From: Muribaculaceae bacterium
GTDB taxonomy: Bacteria; Bacteroidota; Bacteroidia; Bacteroidales; Muribaculaceae
Direction of reading: 5' to 3'
Assembly (NCBI GenBank): GCA_023667285.1
Contig: JAMPAK010000001.1
Coordinates: 1,694,744-1,758,743 of the forward strand
Length of the DNA stretch: 64,000 nt
This document shows positions 55,087-63,918 of this stretch, in pieces. Position numbers and translations under genes: made by a program. Position 1 is the stretch's first letter. The number at the start of each line of letters is the position of its first letter. Below the pieces are notes generated by a model. It ran no database searches and had not been told where the DNA came from. It saw nothing but the letters and a program-made list of their open reading frames with translations.

Positions 55087-55941
55087 CTAAGATATCACAG
55101 CGGAGTCTATGACTTCAAATGCGGCCTGACGTCCTGCCTGAAGGCGGTCTATGAAATGTGCGTCAGAGTTGACGGCGAGGGGGATTCCGGCACTTACAAG
55201 GCGCTTGATTACGGTTGGAGATGGGAACAGACGCGGTGAGACGCCGGTATAGCCCGAGGGAGCAGGATCAGGGTGAGGCAACCATGACTTGGTGTTGACT
55301 TCCACTACAATCCCTGTGGGCAGGATGGCATCGATGACGTTGTCGATATGTCTTTTATACCAGGCGGTCTCCTCGATGCCAGGCGAATATGCCGAAGCAT
55401 TGAACCCAATCTTGTCAAAGTGACCCAGGATATCAAACTTCCCCATCTCAATCATCCGGAGTGTGCGATTGTAGAACGTGTCCACAACATAGCGGATATC
55501 ATCTTCAAAATATCGGTGCATCTTGTCGGCGAAATGCCAAGGCCTGCCGTCGACATCAATCTCCTCACCGCAGCGTGAAGGTATGAAGTGGACAGAACTC
55601 AGGCGATAGTCAAGTGGGATCGAGCCGAAATAAGGGTGAGACGAGCCCCATCTATCGCCAAGAAAATCAATCTCCATCGATAGATAGAGATTGATTTTCC
55701 CGTCATATAGATTCTTGAGCCTATTGAACTCAGTGATATAGTCTTTGACAGCCTCAGCCTTCATGTTGCACGATGAGTCGAAGGGGATAGGGGAGTGAGG
55801 TGTGAATCCCAGATGCTCAAAACCCTCCTTAACGGCTCTTTCAACCATTGAGGCCATTGGTGTACGGCCGTCGCAGAATTGAGTGTGGGTGTGGAGATTA
55901 TATCTTCGAGTCGACGAAATTATATCCTTGATATCCGTCAT
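55087..55941 (-). CDS. PHP-domain phosphatase, HisK-type histidinol-phosphatase-like
   Basis: 284 residues. The PHP metal motif [16 protein letters not shown] is at the N-terminus; later metal ligands lie in [33 protein letters not shown] and AVNSDAHF. This matches the HisJ/HisK histidinol-phosphate phosphatase family, which forms L-histidinol. No other his gene is nearby, so another phosphoester substrate is possible. The start overlaps floA by 4 nt, so it is the last gene of the Nfn-led operon. Confidence 0.8.
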   Translation of the reverse strand: MTDIKDIISSTRRYNLHTHTQFCDGRTPMASMVERAVKEGFEHLGFTPHSPIPFDSSCNMKAEAVKDYITEFNRLKNLYDGKINLYLSMEIDFLGDRWGSSHPYFGSIPLDYRLSSVHFIPSRCGEEIDVDGRPWHFADKMHRYFEDDIRYVVDTFYNRTLRMIEMGKFDILGHFDKIGFNASAYSPGIEETAWYKRHIDNVIDAILPTGIVVEVNTKSWLPHPDPAPSGYTGVSPRLFPSPTVIKRLVSAGIPLAVNSDAHFIDRLQAGRQAAFEVIDSAVIS

Positions 55942-56927
55942 TTTGTCGAGACTGGTGGATTGGCTATATTCTGGCGCATGGAAGTGTCTGCCTCGACATT
56001 TTTCATGCGGTAATAGTCCATTATGCCGAGATTGCCTGAGAGGAATGCCTGTGCCATGGCGCGGGGGAGCTCTGCCTCAGCCTCGATCACCTTTGCGCGA
56101 GCCTCCTGAGCCTTGGCTCTCATCTCCTGCTCGAGTGCTATCGCCATTGCCCTGCGCTCCTCAGCCTTGGCCTGAGCGATATTCTTATCGGCCTGAGCCT
56201 GGTCAATCTGGAGTGCGGCACCGATATTCTTGCCTATATCAATGTCGGCAATGTCAATGGAGAGAATCTCAAAGGCTGTTCCGGAGTCAAGTCCTTTACG
56301 GAGCACAAGTTTCGAGATATTGTCAGGGTTCTCAAGCACCTGCTTGTGGCTTTCAGAAGAGCCGATGGATGAGACGATGCCTTCGCCTACGCGAGCCAGG
56401 ACAGTATCCTCGCCGGCGCCGCCGACAAGCTGGCGGATATTGGCGCGGACGGTCACTCGGGCTATTGCTATGAGCTGGATTCCATCCTTAGCGACCGCAG
56501 TCACATGAGGAGTCTCAATCACCTTGGGATTCACCGACATCTGCACAGCCTGAAACACGTCACGCCCGGCAAGGTCAATGGCGGTGGCCATCTTAAACCC
56601 AAGGTCAATATTGGCCTTAGAAGCAGAGACAAGGGCGTGGACTACCTTCTCAACATCACCTCCGGCAAGATAGTGAGCCTCGAGGTCATCGCGGTTGACA
56701 TCGTTGAGCCCCGCCTTGTGGGCTTCGATGAGAGCCCTGACAATGACTGCAGCGGGAACCTTGCGGATACGCATCAGGAACAGTTGAATCAGTGAGATGT
56801 GAACACCACTGACGCGAGCGGAAATCCATAGGAAGAAGGGCACATAGTAGAAGAAAATGCATAGCATAACTACTATGGCGACGCAGAGCAGTATGATTGT
56901 GATTTCCATGTGTGATATAAAATTCAT
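55938..56927 (-). CDS. floA: Flotillin-like protein FloA
   Basis: 329 residues from ATG 56927; ATG 56909 ([10 protein letters not shown]) is an equally good start. One N-terminal membrane helix (about 8-30, ending [20 protein letters not shown]) precedes the SPFH region with [20 protein letters not shown] and [21 protein letters not shown] coiled coil rich in Ala and Glu (about 240-300, [20 protein letters not shown]) follows. FloA scaffolds membrane microdomains. An NfeD partner, often encoded beside floA, is absent. It lies 20 nt after the TPR/PD40 gene. Confidence 0.93.
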   Translation of the reverse strand: MNFISHMEITIILLCVAIVVMLCIFFYYVPFFLWISARVSGVHISLIQLFLMRIRKVPAAVIVRALIEAHKAGLNDVNRDDLEAHYLAGGDVEKVVHALVSASKANIDLGFKMATAIDLAGRDVFQAVQMSVNPKVIETPHVTAVAKDGIQLIAIARVTVRANIRQLVGGAGEDTVLARVGEGIVSSIGSSESHKQVLENPDNISKLVLRKGLDSGTAFEILSIDIADIDIGKNIGAALQIDQAQADKNIAQAKAEERRAMAIALEQEMRAKAQEARAKVIEAEAELPRAMAQAFLSGNLGIMDYYRMKNVEADTSMRQNIANPPVSTK

Positions 56928-56947
56928 GTGAAATATTGTTTATGATA

Positions 56948-58366
56948 TTAGTTTTCAGCAGTCACAACGTTATTTGACAGTTCAAGCAGAGAGGCTCGGA
57001 GAGTGTCCAGGCGGTCTTCCAGCATGATGATGGTTTCTGATTGAGAGCGGTCGCCATTGGCATAATCCCTTCTTAATGTGGCCACGCGTGCATTGATATC
57101 ATCTATCTCCTTCTGTGTGTCGAGATATTCCTTCATTGCCCGCCGAGCCATCGAGGATCGGAAATCTGCCATGCGTCTTACAATCCTGCCGTCAGGGAGG
57201 GCAAACTTAAACTCTTCATCCCTGACCGTGTTGCCGCCTCTGTTGCTCAGCCCGGCTATCCTCCTGAGCAGCCGTGAGTTGTCGCTGTCTGGCGAAATGG
57301 TAGAGGCTATGGATGACAGACGGGCATATGAGACAAGGTCAGGGGTCTCTACAGGATAATTTATGCGCAGTTCCTGAGGAATGAATGTGTAGACCGTGAC
57401 TGTGTCTCCCTTGCTGTTGCGGTCAGACACCCACCATCCTGCGCCTGTCTCCTCATCTATGGCAAACATATAGTCATTGTAAGGGGAGTTATACGGCATA
57501 CCGATGTTGGAGGGTTGCAGAAACTTGTCTCCATCGCGTCGGGAGATGAAAATGTCTAGTCCGCCAAGGCTCTCCTCACCATCGGCGGCGAAATAGAGAG
57601 TCACACCATCGCTCATCAGGAATGGGGCTGAGACCCATGATCCATTCTTGTTGCCAAAGATTCCCTCATAGTTGAAGAGGGGGGTCGGGGTGTCCCAAGT
57701 CCCGTCAGCAAGACGGATGGACTCATAGACCACGGGATTACCGTCGGCATCAGTGGCGGTCCAGATGAGGTCATCTCCGCTTTCCGACATGTATCCCGAG
57801 CCGGTCACGTCAGTGAGGCCGAGGGCGTCGAGGGTCTCATCCTTCACAAAGTTACGGACACTTTCCTCTCCCACAATCTTGCCCGCGCTTTTGGCCAGAC
57901 GGATGTAGTTGAAGAAGTTCTCTGCAGGGACATTGATGCTGTCTATGACTTGGATTTTCTCAACGCGGTCAAGCATCGAGGAGCCGAGTGAGATTCTCTC
58001 GCTCAGATATTCGGTCCAGTCCTTAGGCTCTTCATCAGGTCTATAGGTGAAATCCCTGTCCTTCTCAATCTCAGCCTTGGTGCGCTTGGATTTATATTTG
58101 TCAAGCAACTCTGAGGCGCTGTCGAAATCATAGAGGTAAAACGCACACTCAGCGGCGCCAAGGTTCCCGGCATTGTCTGACTGAAGATAAAATTTCATCG
58201 CCTCCTCATATCGTCCGGAGCCTTTCAGGGCATCTCCGGCTGCACGGCTGAGAGCTCTGTTGCGTGGGGCAGCCTTGGCAGCGGCGATGGCATCGTCCAC
58301 TGTGTCTGCCACACCGGTGAGTGAGACTAGGGACAGGAGAGAGGCTATAATTGCTTTCAAGTTCAT
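56948..58366 (-). CDS. Exported TPR and PD40/beta-propeller-like protein
   Basis: 472 residues with a signal peptide (MNLKAIIASLLSLVSLTGVA). An N-terminal TPR-like part (about 22-110) contains ALKGSGRYEEAMKFYLQ. A propeller-like part (about 190-330) has WD40-like PD40 blades, for example APFLMSDGVTLYFAADGEES followed by LGGLDIFISRRDG. The C-terminal 70 residues are a probable coiled coil. The combination recalls PorE/OmpA-type envelope proteins, but no OmpA domain is present. The start overlaps the transhydrogenase large-subunit gene by 4 nt. The function is unknown. Confidence 0.75.
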   Translation of the reverse strand: MNLKAIIASLLSLVSLTGVADTVDDAIAAAKAAPRNRALSRAAGDALKGSGRYEEAMKFYLQSDNAGNLGAAECAFYLYDFDSASELLDKYKSKRTKAEIEKDRDFTYRPDEEPKDWTEYLSERISLGSSMLDRVEKIQVIDSINVPAENFFNYIRLAKSAGKIVGEESVRNFVKDETLDALGLTDVTGSGYMSESGDDLIWTATDADGNPVVYESIRLADGTWDTPTPLFNYEGIFGNKNGSWVSAPFLMSDGVTLYFAADGEESLGGLDIFISRRDGDKFLQPSNIGMPYNSPYNDYMFAIDEETGAGWWVSDRNSKGDTVTVYTFIPQELRINYPVETPDLVSYARLSSIASTISPDSDNSRLLRRIAGLSNRGGNTVRDEEFKFALPDGRIVRRMADFRSSMARRAMKEYLDTQKEIDDINARVATLRRDYANGDRSQSETIIMLEDRLDTLRASLLELSNNVVTAEN

Positions 58367-59829
58367 TTCTTCTCTGTTAATGCTTTGTGCATTGCCTCAG
58401 CGGCACGTCGGCCATCGCCCATCGCGAGGATGACTGTGGCGCCGCCTCTGACTATGTCGCCTCCGGCATAGATGTCGGGGACGGTTGAGCGCATGGTCTC
58501 CTCGTTTACCACAATAGTGCCACGGCGCGATATCTCGAGATCGCAGAATGAGTTTGGAATGAGGGGGTTGGGAGACACACCGACGCTGACAATCACCATG
58601 TCTACCGGAATCTCATCGACAGCGTCTTTGATGGGGACGGGGGAGCGGCGTCCGGAGGCATCAGGCTCTCCCAGTTCCATCCGCTGCACCTTCATGGCTC
58701 TGACGCGGCCAAACTCATCGGCAAGATATTCAATTGGGTTGCTCAGGGTCATGAACTCGATCCCTTCTTCCTTGGCGTGTATCACCTCCTCGACTCGGGC
58801 GGGCATCTCGGCCTCGCTGCGGCGATAGACAATCATGACCCTCTCCGCTCCTTGTCTGCGGGCGGTGCGGACAGAGTCCATGGCTGTGTTCCCGCCACCC
58901 ACCACCGCCACGCTGCGGCCTTTCAGCACCGGGGTGTCCTCGCCGGGCTGCCCGGCACCCATCAGGTTGATGCGGGTGAGATACTCATTGCTCGACATCA
59001 CACCAATGTAATTCTCTCCGGGTATACCCATAAATCGGGGGAGACCGGCGCCTGAACCAACAAATATGCCCTCGAAGCCCATCTTGTGGAGATCCTCGTA
59101 GGAGAGGGTCTTGCCAATGACGACATCCTTGACAAACTCTACGCCTGAGTGGCGAAGGGTGTCAATCTCAGCTTCGACAATAGAGTTGGGGAGTCGGAAC
59201 TCAGGAATGCCATACTTCAGCACTCCGCCTATCTCGTGGAGAGCCTCGAAGACGGTCACCTTATGTCCGAAAGCTGCCATCTGCCCTGCAAAGGAGAGTC
59301 CGGCGGGGCCGGAGCCTACAACGGCAATCCTTGAGCCATGGGGGTGCAGGGTGGGTTTCTCCCCCTCGGTCTTTCGGGCATGGAGGGCTGTGTCTGCGGC
59401 AAATCGCTCCAGATATCCGATGGCCACAGGCTCCTTTTTCATTTTATTATAGATGCACTTGCTCTCACACTGCTTCTCCTGGGGGCAGACACGTCCGCAC
59501 ACGGCGGGAAGTGCGGATGTCATCCTCAGCACGGTGGCAGCCTCGGCAATCTCACCGCGCTCGATATTCTTGATGAACGAGGGGATATGGATTCTGACGG
59601 GACATCCGCTGACACACTGGGGGTCTGGGCAGTCCAGGCATCTTGTGGCCTCGAGCACAGCCTGCTCCTCGGAGAGACCTTGGTTCACCTCCTCGTTGCA
59701 TGTGACACGATAGTCTGCCGGGAGTTGAGGCATCTTGGCTCGAGGAATGGCCGTGCGTTCCTTGACGGTCTTAGCCTTGCGCAGTTGTTCCCGCCATTCG
59801 GAGTCGCGGTTTATATCGGGCGTGTTCAT
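58363..59829 (-). CDS. Nfn-type NADPH oxidoreductase large subunit (GltD-like)
   Basis: 488 residues. The N-terminal region has two 4Fe-4S cysteine sets (CLDCPDPQCVSGCP and CGRVCPQEKQCESKC). Two nucleotide-binding domains follow: FAD site IAVVGSGPAGLSFAGQ and NADPH site VAVVGGGNTAMDSVRTARRQ. Databases often name this family glutamate synthase small chain, but no gltB is nearby; the overlapping partner is the FAD/NAD-binding 2Fe-2S subunit. Together they form NfnSL (NfnAB), which couples NADPH to NADH and ferredoxin by electron bifurcation, or the related SudAB. Bifurcation is an inference. Confidence 0.83.
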   Translation of the reverse strand: MNTPDINRDSEWREQLRKAKTVKERTAIPRAKMPQLPADYRVTCNEEVNQGLSEEQAVLEATRCLDCPDPQCVSGCPVRIHIPSFIKNIERGEIAEAATVLRMTSALPAVCGRVCPQEKQCESKCIYNKMKKEPVAIGYLERFAADTALHARKTEGEKPTLHPHGSRIAVVGSGPAGLSFAGQMAAFGHKVTVFEALHEIGGVLKYGIPEFRLPNSIVEAEIDTLRHSGVEFVKDVVIGKTLSYEDLHKMGFEGIFVGSGAGLPRFMGIPGENYIGVMSSNEYLTRINLMGAGQPGEDTPVLKGRSVAVVGGGNTAMDSVRTARRQGAERVMIVYRRSEAEMPARVEEVIHAKEEGIEFMTLSNPIEYLADEFGRVRAMKVQRMELGEPDASGRRSPVPIKDAVDEIPVDMVIVSVGVSPNPLIPNSFCDLEISRRGTIVVNEETMRSTVPDIYAGGDIVRGGATVILAMGDGRRAAEAMHKALTEKK

Positions 59830-60620
59830 TTTACAGGCTTGTTGTAGGATTTCAATCTCATTATCATCTCATCGAAGTCGACCTTGTGTGCGTCAAACTC
59901 CGGGCCGTCGATGCAGACAAAGCGGGTCTTGCCATCGACGGTGACGCGACATGCGCCACACATTCCGGTCCCGTCGACCATGATTGTGTTGAGTGAGACC
60001 ATTGTGGGGACATCGTATTTGCGGGTGGTGAGGGCGACAAACTTCATCATGATGGCCGGCCCGATGGCCACGACCTGATCGACCTTTTCGCGCTCAATGA
60101 CGGACTCGACTCCGGCTGTCACTAGACCTTTACGGCCGGCAGAACCGTCGTCCGTCATCACGATGACCTCATCGCTCCACTCGGCCACTTGGTCCTGAAG
60201 GATGATTAGGTCTGCTGAGCGGGCGGCAAGGATGGAGATTACCCTGTTGCCTGCCTGCTTCATGGCCTTGACAATGGGAAGGAGGGGCGCAACGCCGACA
60301 CCGCCGCCACAGCACACCACGGTGCCTGCTTTAGAGATGTGGGTTGCCTGCCCGAGAGGGCCGACTATATCGGTGAAACTGTCGCCCGGTTCGAGATCGT
60401 TAATCTTAGAAGTTGAGAGTCCGACAGACTGGACCACAAGCATGATAGTGCCTTTGTCAGGGTCGGAATCCGCTATTGTCAAGGGGATTCTCTCGCCACC
60501 CTGGCCAACTCGGACAATCACAAAGTGGCCGGGGCGTCTGGATCGGGCTATGAGCGGGGCCTCGACCTCAAACTTCACAACCTTTTCAGAGAAATGCTCC
60601 TTGCTGATGATTTTGTTCAT
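59826..60620 (-). CDS. Nfn-type small subunit, FAD/NAD-binding 2Fe-2S protein
   Basis: 264 residues from ATG 60620 (MNKIISKEHFSEKVVKFEVE); ATG 60632 is also possible. It is of the ferredoxin-NADP reductase type, with the FAD motif RPGHFVIVRVG, the NAD site VVCCGGGVGVAPLLPIVKAM and the C-terminal 2Fe-2S site MVDGTGMCGACRV with FVCIDGPEFDAHKVDF. The Asp and three Cys around this cluster match NfnS. It also resembles the PyrK subunit of dihydroorotate dehydrogenase, but there is no pyrD beside it. It is first in a five-gene operon and overlaps the large subunit by 4 nt. Confidence 0.83.
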   Translation of the reverse strand: MNKIISKEHFSEKVVKFEVEAPLIARSRRPGHFVIVRVGQGGERIPLTIADSDPDKGTIMLVVQSVGLSTSKINDLEPGDSFTDIVGPLGQATHISKAGTVVCCGGGVGVAPLLPIVKAMKQAGNRVISILAARSADLIILQDQVAEWSDEVIVMTDDGSAGRKGLVTAGVESVIEREKVDQVVAIGPAIMMKFVALTTRKYDVPTMVSLNTIMVDGTGMCGACRVTVDGKTRFVCIDGPEFDAHKVDFDEMIMRLKSYNKPVK

Positions 60621-60649
60621 GATGAGACACACTTTGGTTAGTGGGTTGA

Positions 60650-60657
60650 CAAAGTTA
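60650..60657 (-). promoter_or_regulatory. Candidate -7 box for the Nfn-led operon
   Basis: Minus-strand TAACTTTG, 30 nt before ATG 60620. Confidence 0.55.
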
Positions 60658-60689
60658 GAGAAAATATTGATATTTCTGAAATAAATCCC

Positions 60690-60697
60690 TAACTTTG
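60690..60697 (+). promoter_or_regulatory. Candidate -7 box for the glycosyltransferase gene
   Basis: Plus-strand TAACTTTG, 23 nt before ATG 60720. It is divergent from the Nfn box. Confidence 0.55.
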
Positions 60698-60719
60698 TAT
60701 ATCAAAAAATCCCGGGTAG

Positions 60720-61517
60720 ATGATGAATCAATCAGACAGAGCGCCTCAGGTAGTCGTGTCAATGACATCTTTTCCGGCTGCCATCCCATGGGCGGCCGGA
60801 GCCGTCAGGTCGTTGCTCAACGGAACAGTTGTGCCTGACAAACTCGTGTTGTATCTAACATTTGCCCAATTTGGAGAGACGGGTGTCCCGAGCGAGCTTC
60901 TCAGACTTGCTGAGGAGAATCCCGTGTTTGAGATTCGCGACTACGGGACTGACATACGTTCCTATCGCAAGCTTATCCCTGCGCTTAAGGATTTCCCTGA
61001 GGCGATTATCGTCACTGTAGATGATGATGTGGCTTATGGGAAGGATATGCTCAAGAGGCTGCTGGAGATGCATCAGGAGTTCCCTGATGCGATCATAGCC
61101 CACAGGGCCAAGCGCATATTGCCCGGGCGTCCCTATAAGAAATGGCCTAAATACAGGTGGTATTCTTTTCTCAGTAAGCGCATTCATAATCGATACTCTA
61201 ATATCCAGACCGGGGTTGGGGGTGTGCTCTATCCTCCACACTCACTGGCGCAGGATATGATGGACCCGGCACTTTTTACGGCCATATCACCGACGGCAGA
61301 TGACATATGGTTTTGGGCGGCTGGGGTGGCCAATGGCCGGAAGGTCATTCCGGTGCCTTTCGGTCAGAATAAACCTCGCGGACTTGGCAAACCCAAGAAT
61401 CTGTCGTTGAAGATTACAAATTTCAAGCGAGGGACAGACCGCAATCTTGCGTCGCTCAACGCTATCCTGGAGAAATATCCCATTATCAGACAAAGGCTTG
61501 AAGATGATGACAGATGA
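60720..61517 (+). CDS. GT-A-like glycosyltransferase
   Basis: 265 residues, starting with tandem ATGs at 60720 and 60723. It begins VVVSMTSFPAAIPWAAGAVR and has a DDD motif at 101-103 (VTVDDDVAYG), the metal and sugar-nucleotide site of a GT-A fold, followed by a region rich in basic and aromatic residues (RPYKKWPKYRWYSF) and SPTADDIWFWAAG. The donor and acceptor are unknown. It overlaps the first Stealth gene by 14 nt, so a joint role in a surface polysaccharide is likely. No signal peptide or membrane helix is seen. Confidence 0.8.
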   Translation: MMNQSDRAPQVVVSMTSFPAAIPWAAGAVRSLLNGTVVPDKLVLYLTFAQFGETGVPSELLRLAEENPVFEIRDYGTDIRSYRKLIPALKDFPEAIIVTVDDDVAYGKDMLKRLLEMHQEFPDAIIAHRAKRILPGRPYKKWPKYRWYSFLSKRIHNRYSNIQTGVGGVLYPPHSLAQDMMDPALFTAISPTADDIWFWAAGVANGRKVIPVPFGQNKPRGLGKPKNLSLKITNFKRGTDRNLASLNAILEKYPIIRQRLEDDDR

Positions 61518-62457
61518 GAGTGAAGCCATAGACTTGGTCTATCTGTGGGTTGATGGCAATGACCCCAAGTGGCAGGCTAAACATGATGCTGTCATCGGCA
61601 AGACGGTGGCGTCATCGTCGGTGAACTGCAAGGGACGCTATGCAGACAATGATGAACTCAAGTTCAGCCTGCGGTCGGCGGCTCTCTATGCGCCGTGGAT
61701 CAGGAGGATATTCATTGTGACGGACAATCAGGTGCCTAAGTGGCTTGACACGAGCAATAGCAAGATTCAGATTGTCGACCATAAGGATATTCTGCCTCCT
61801 GAGAGTCTTCCATGCTTCAACTCGAGTCTGATTGAGCAGTTCCTGCATAGGATTCCGGGACTCTCGGAGAGATTCCTATATGCAAACGACGATATGCTTT
61901 TCAACCGGCCTGTCACTCCGGGTGATTTCTATGCGCCTGATGGACTTCCGTATATGCGGTTTTCTTATAGACGGTTGTTCAGGAAACAGATATTGTGGTT
62001 TAAGAAGAATATTCAGGGTAAGGGGCTGAGCCATTACAACCAGAAGGTTGAGAATTCTGCAAGGCTGGTTGAGGAGAGATATGGGAAATATTACAGTTGT
62101 AAGTCGCATCACAACATCGATGCTTATCTGAAGAGCGACTATCGGCATGTCTATGAGACCTTCAAGAGTGAGATTGACAAGATGCTGCCTCACCATGTGA
62201 GAGACAATTCCGACCTTCAGCGGCATCTTTATTCCTATGCGCCGATGGCTGAGAGCAGGGCGCATAGGATGTTTGTTGGGAGGAAGACATCGTTTCATCT
62301 CTATATCCACCGGCGGGACCATTATGAGAAGATAGAGCATGTCAATCCGATGCTTTTCTGCATGAATGACTCTGAGTATGCCCGCGATGAGGATCGTGCC
62401 AGAGCCGCTGAATATCTGTTGAGACGTTTTCCTGAAAAATCTGAGTTTGAGTTATGA
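61504..62457 (+). CDS. Stealth-family sugar-phosphate transferase, copy 1
   Basis: 317 residues from ATG 61504 (MMTDESEAIDLVYLWVDGND); 61507 is also possible. The four Stealth blocks can be followed: CR1 IDLVYLWVDGNDPKW; CR2 DELKFSLRSAALYAPWIRRI followed by FIVTDNQVPKWL; CR3 SHHNIDAYLKSDY; CR4 MLFCMNDSEYARDEDRAR. Stealth proteins are D-hexose-1-phosphoryl transferases making capsular or surface phosphoglycans with phosphodiester links. The gene sits between a glycosyltransferase (14-nt overlap) and a second Stealth gene (4-nt overlap). Confidence 0.9.
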   Translation: MMTDESEAIDLVYLWVDGNDPKWQAKHDAVIGKTVASSSVNCKGRYADNDELKFSLRSAALYAPWIRRIFIVTDNQVPKWLDTSNSKIQIVDHKDILPPESLPCFNSSLIEQFLHRIPGLSERFLYANDDMLFNRPVTPGDFYAPDGLPYMRFSYRRLFRKQILWFKKNIQGKGLSHYNQKVENSARLVEERYGKYYSCKSHHNIDAYLKSDYRHVYETFKSEIDKMLPHHVRDNSDLQRHLYSYAPMAESRAHRMFVGRKTSFHLYIHRRDHYEKIEHVNPMLFCMNDSEYARDEDRARAAEYLLRRFPEKSEFEL

Positions 62458-63404
62458 GCGAAAAGGGATTTGACATAGATTTCGTGTATCTGTGGGTCAA
62501 TGGCAATGATCCGGAGTGGCAGGCCAAAAGGAGGAAGTTTACAGGAGAGGCAGATACGAGTTCTAATGAGAATTGCAAGGGTCGTTACGCTGACAACGAT
62601 GAGTTGAGATATAGCCTCAGGTCACTCGAACTCTATGCGCCTTGGATCAGGAAGATTTTCATTGTCACCGACAATCAGGTGCCTGATTGGCTCGACACCG
62701 GCAACGGTAAGGTGCAGATAGTGGACCACAAGGAAATTCTGCCTGCAGAGAGTCTCCCATGTTTTAACTCTGTTGTCCTTGAGCATTTCATGCATAGAAT
62801 ACCGGGACTATCCGAGCATTTTCTGTATGGAAATGATGACATGTTTCTTAATCGGCCTGTTACACCGGCAGATTTCTTTGCTGAGGATGGGTTTCCGATA
62901 GTGCGGTTTGCAGAAAGACGTCCATTCAGGAAACTGGTAAACTGGATTCGGGAAAATATTCAGAGACGTCCATTGAATTATTATAGCCAGACTATCCATA
63001 ATGCCGCATTGGAGGCTGAGAAGGAGTATGGCAGATATTACACATATAAATCACATCACAATATAGATTCATATTTGAGAAGTGATTTATCGAAATGTTT
63101 TAGACGATTTGAGAAGTGTCTGACACCTACATTGGTCAATCATTTCAGGAAACCAAATGATATCCAAAGGCATTTATATTTTTATGCCTCTTTGGCGGAA
63201 AAACGTGCGCATAAGGTGTTTGTGGATAAGACGACATCGTTTCATCTATACATACACAAACCGTCTCATTATGAGGAGTTGGAACTACTCAAGCCCATTT
63301 TCTTCTGCATGAACGACTCCGAGTTTGCGGTTGACGAGGATAGACTCAGGTCTACGGAATATCTTAAGAAACGTTTCCCCGATAAATCTCAGTTTGAGAA
63401 ATAA
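62454..63404 (+). CDS. Stealth-family sugar-phosphate transferase, copy 2
   Basis: 316 residues, clearly paralogous to the gene before it: CR1 IDFVYLWVNGNDPEW, CR2 DELRYSLRSLELYAPWIRKI, CR3 SHHNIDSYLRSDL, CR4 IFFCMNDSEFAVDEDRLR. Differences are spread along the length, so this is not a recent duplication. The stretch around 63030-63200 is visibly richer in A/T than neighbouring genes, hinting at separate origin. It is the last gene of the glycosyltransferase-Stealth-Stealth unit and is followed by the palindromic repeat array. Confidence 0.9.
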   Translation: MSEKGFDIDFVYLWVNGNDPEWQAKRRKFTGEADTSSNENCKGRYADNDELRYSLRSLELYAPWIRKIFIVTDNQVPDWLDTGNGKVQIVDHKEILPAESLPCFNSVVLEHFMHRIPGLSEHFLYGNDDMFLNRPVTPADFFAEDGFPIVRFAERRPFRKLVNWIRENIQRRPLNYYSQTIHNAALEAEKEYGRYYTYKSHHNIDSYLRSDLSKCFRRFEKCLTPTLVNHFRKPNDIQRHLYFYASLAEKRAHKVFVDKTTSFHLYIHKPSHYEELELLKPIFFCMNDSEFAVDEDRLRSTEYLKKRFPDKSQFEK

Positions 63405-63434
63405 GTAACACCAGCCATCAGATTATATTTATTT

Positions 63435-63829
63435 CCCGGAGCCCCACAACCTCCTGATGGCATGTTTATTATGTCGATGGCATCCGTAGGATGCCGGTTT
63501 ACTCGTAGCCCGGTCATGCGAGCCTCCCGCAGGGGGCGAGAATGCCCGGGGTGTCCGGAGCCTCACAACCGCAGGTGGCAAACGGCGTCCACAGAACTCA
63601 GATTTACTCGTAGCCCCGGTCATGCGAGCCTCCCGCAGGGAGCGAGGATGCCCGGGGTGCCCGGGGCCTCACAACCTCCTGATGGCTTATTTATTCTGGC
63701 AATGGCGCCCGGTAGGGCGCCGAATTACTCGTAACCCCGGCCATGCGAAGCTCTCCGCAGGAAGAGCCGAGAATGTCCGGGGCCTCACCACCTCCATAAA
63801 GAAAGGCGTCCGTAGGCCGCCGATTTACG
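63435..63829. repeat. Array of GC-rich two-hairpin palindromic modules
   Basis: About three and a half imperfect modules. A small palindrome starts at 63479 (GGCATCC-GTA-GGATGCC), 63584 (left arm only), 63704 (GGCGCCC-GGTA-GGGCGCC) and 63805 (one mismatch), spaced 105, 120 and 101 nt. Each of the first three is followed by an ACTCGTA-type link and a larger GC palindrome; in copy 2 CCCCGGTCAT (about 63614) faces ATGCCCGGGG, with an inner CTCCC/GGGAG stem. Modules end with a CCTCACAACC-like link. A half module precedes copy 1 at about 63435. The layout resembles REP/BIME elements. Confidence 0.8.
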
Positions 63830-63883
63830 TTGCCGAAGGTCCATTTTCGGCATTATCACACTATTCCAACCTCTTATCATTCA

Positions 63884-63891
63884 TATCTTTG
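63884..63891 (+). promoter_or_regulatory. Candidate -7 box for the last, partial gene
   Basis: TATCTTTG, 35 nt before ATG 63919. Confidence 0.5.
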
Positions 63892-63918
63892 CAACCTAAC
63901 TATTCTCGAAGCCACCCC

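Larger units (their letters stand above)
63405..63918. other. Non-coding region carrying the palindromic array
   Basis: Between the second Stealth gene and the partial last gene I see no credible protein. The open frames crossing it translate the repeats into repetitive Arg/Pro/Gly-rich peptides and are judged spurious. It holds the repeat array and a promoter box. Confidence 0.75.

Noticed and set aside
58363-59829. Glutamate synthase small chain gltD
   Set aside because: There is no gltB large chain, and the overlapping partner is a ferredoxin-NADP-reductase-like 2Fe-2S subunit, as in Nfn.
63462-63734. Open frames of about 64-90 codons over the repeat array
   Set aside because: The peptide simply repeats with the DNA modules, and no start signal or homology is seen.
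63435-63829. CRISPR array
   Set aside because: The repeats are long, imperfect and palindromic, the intervals are partly related to each other, and no cas genes are present.
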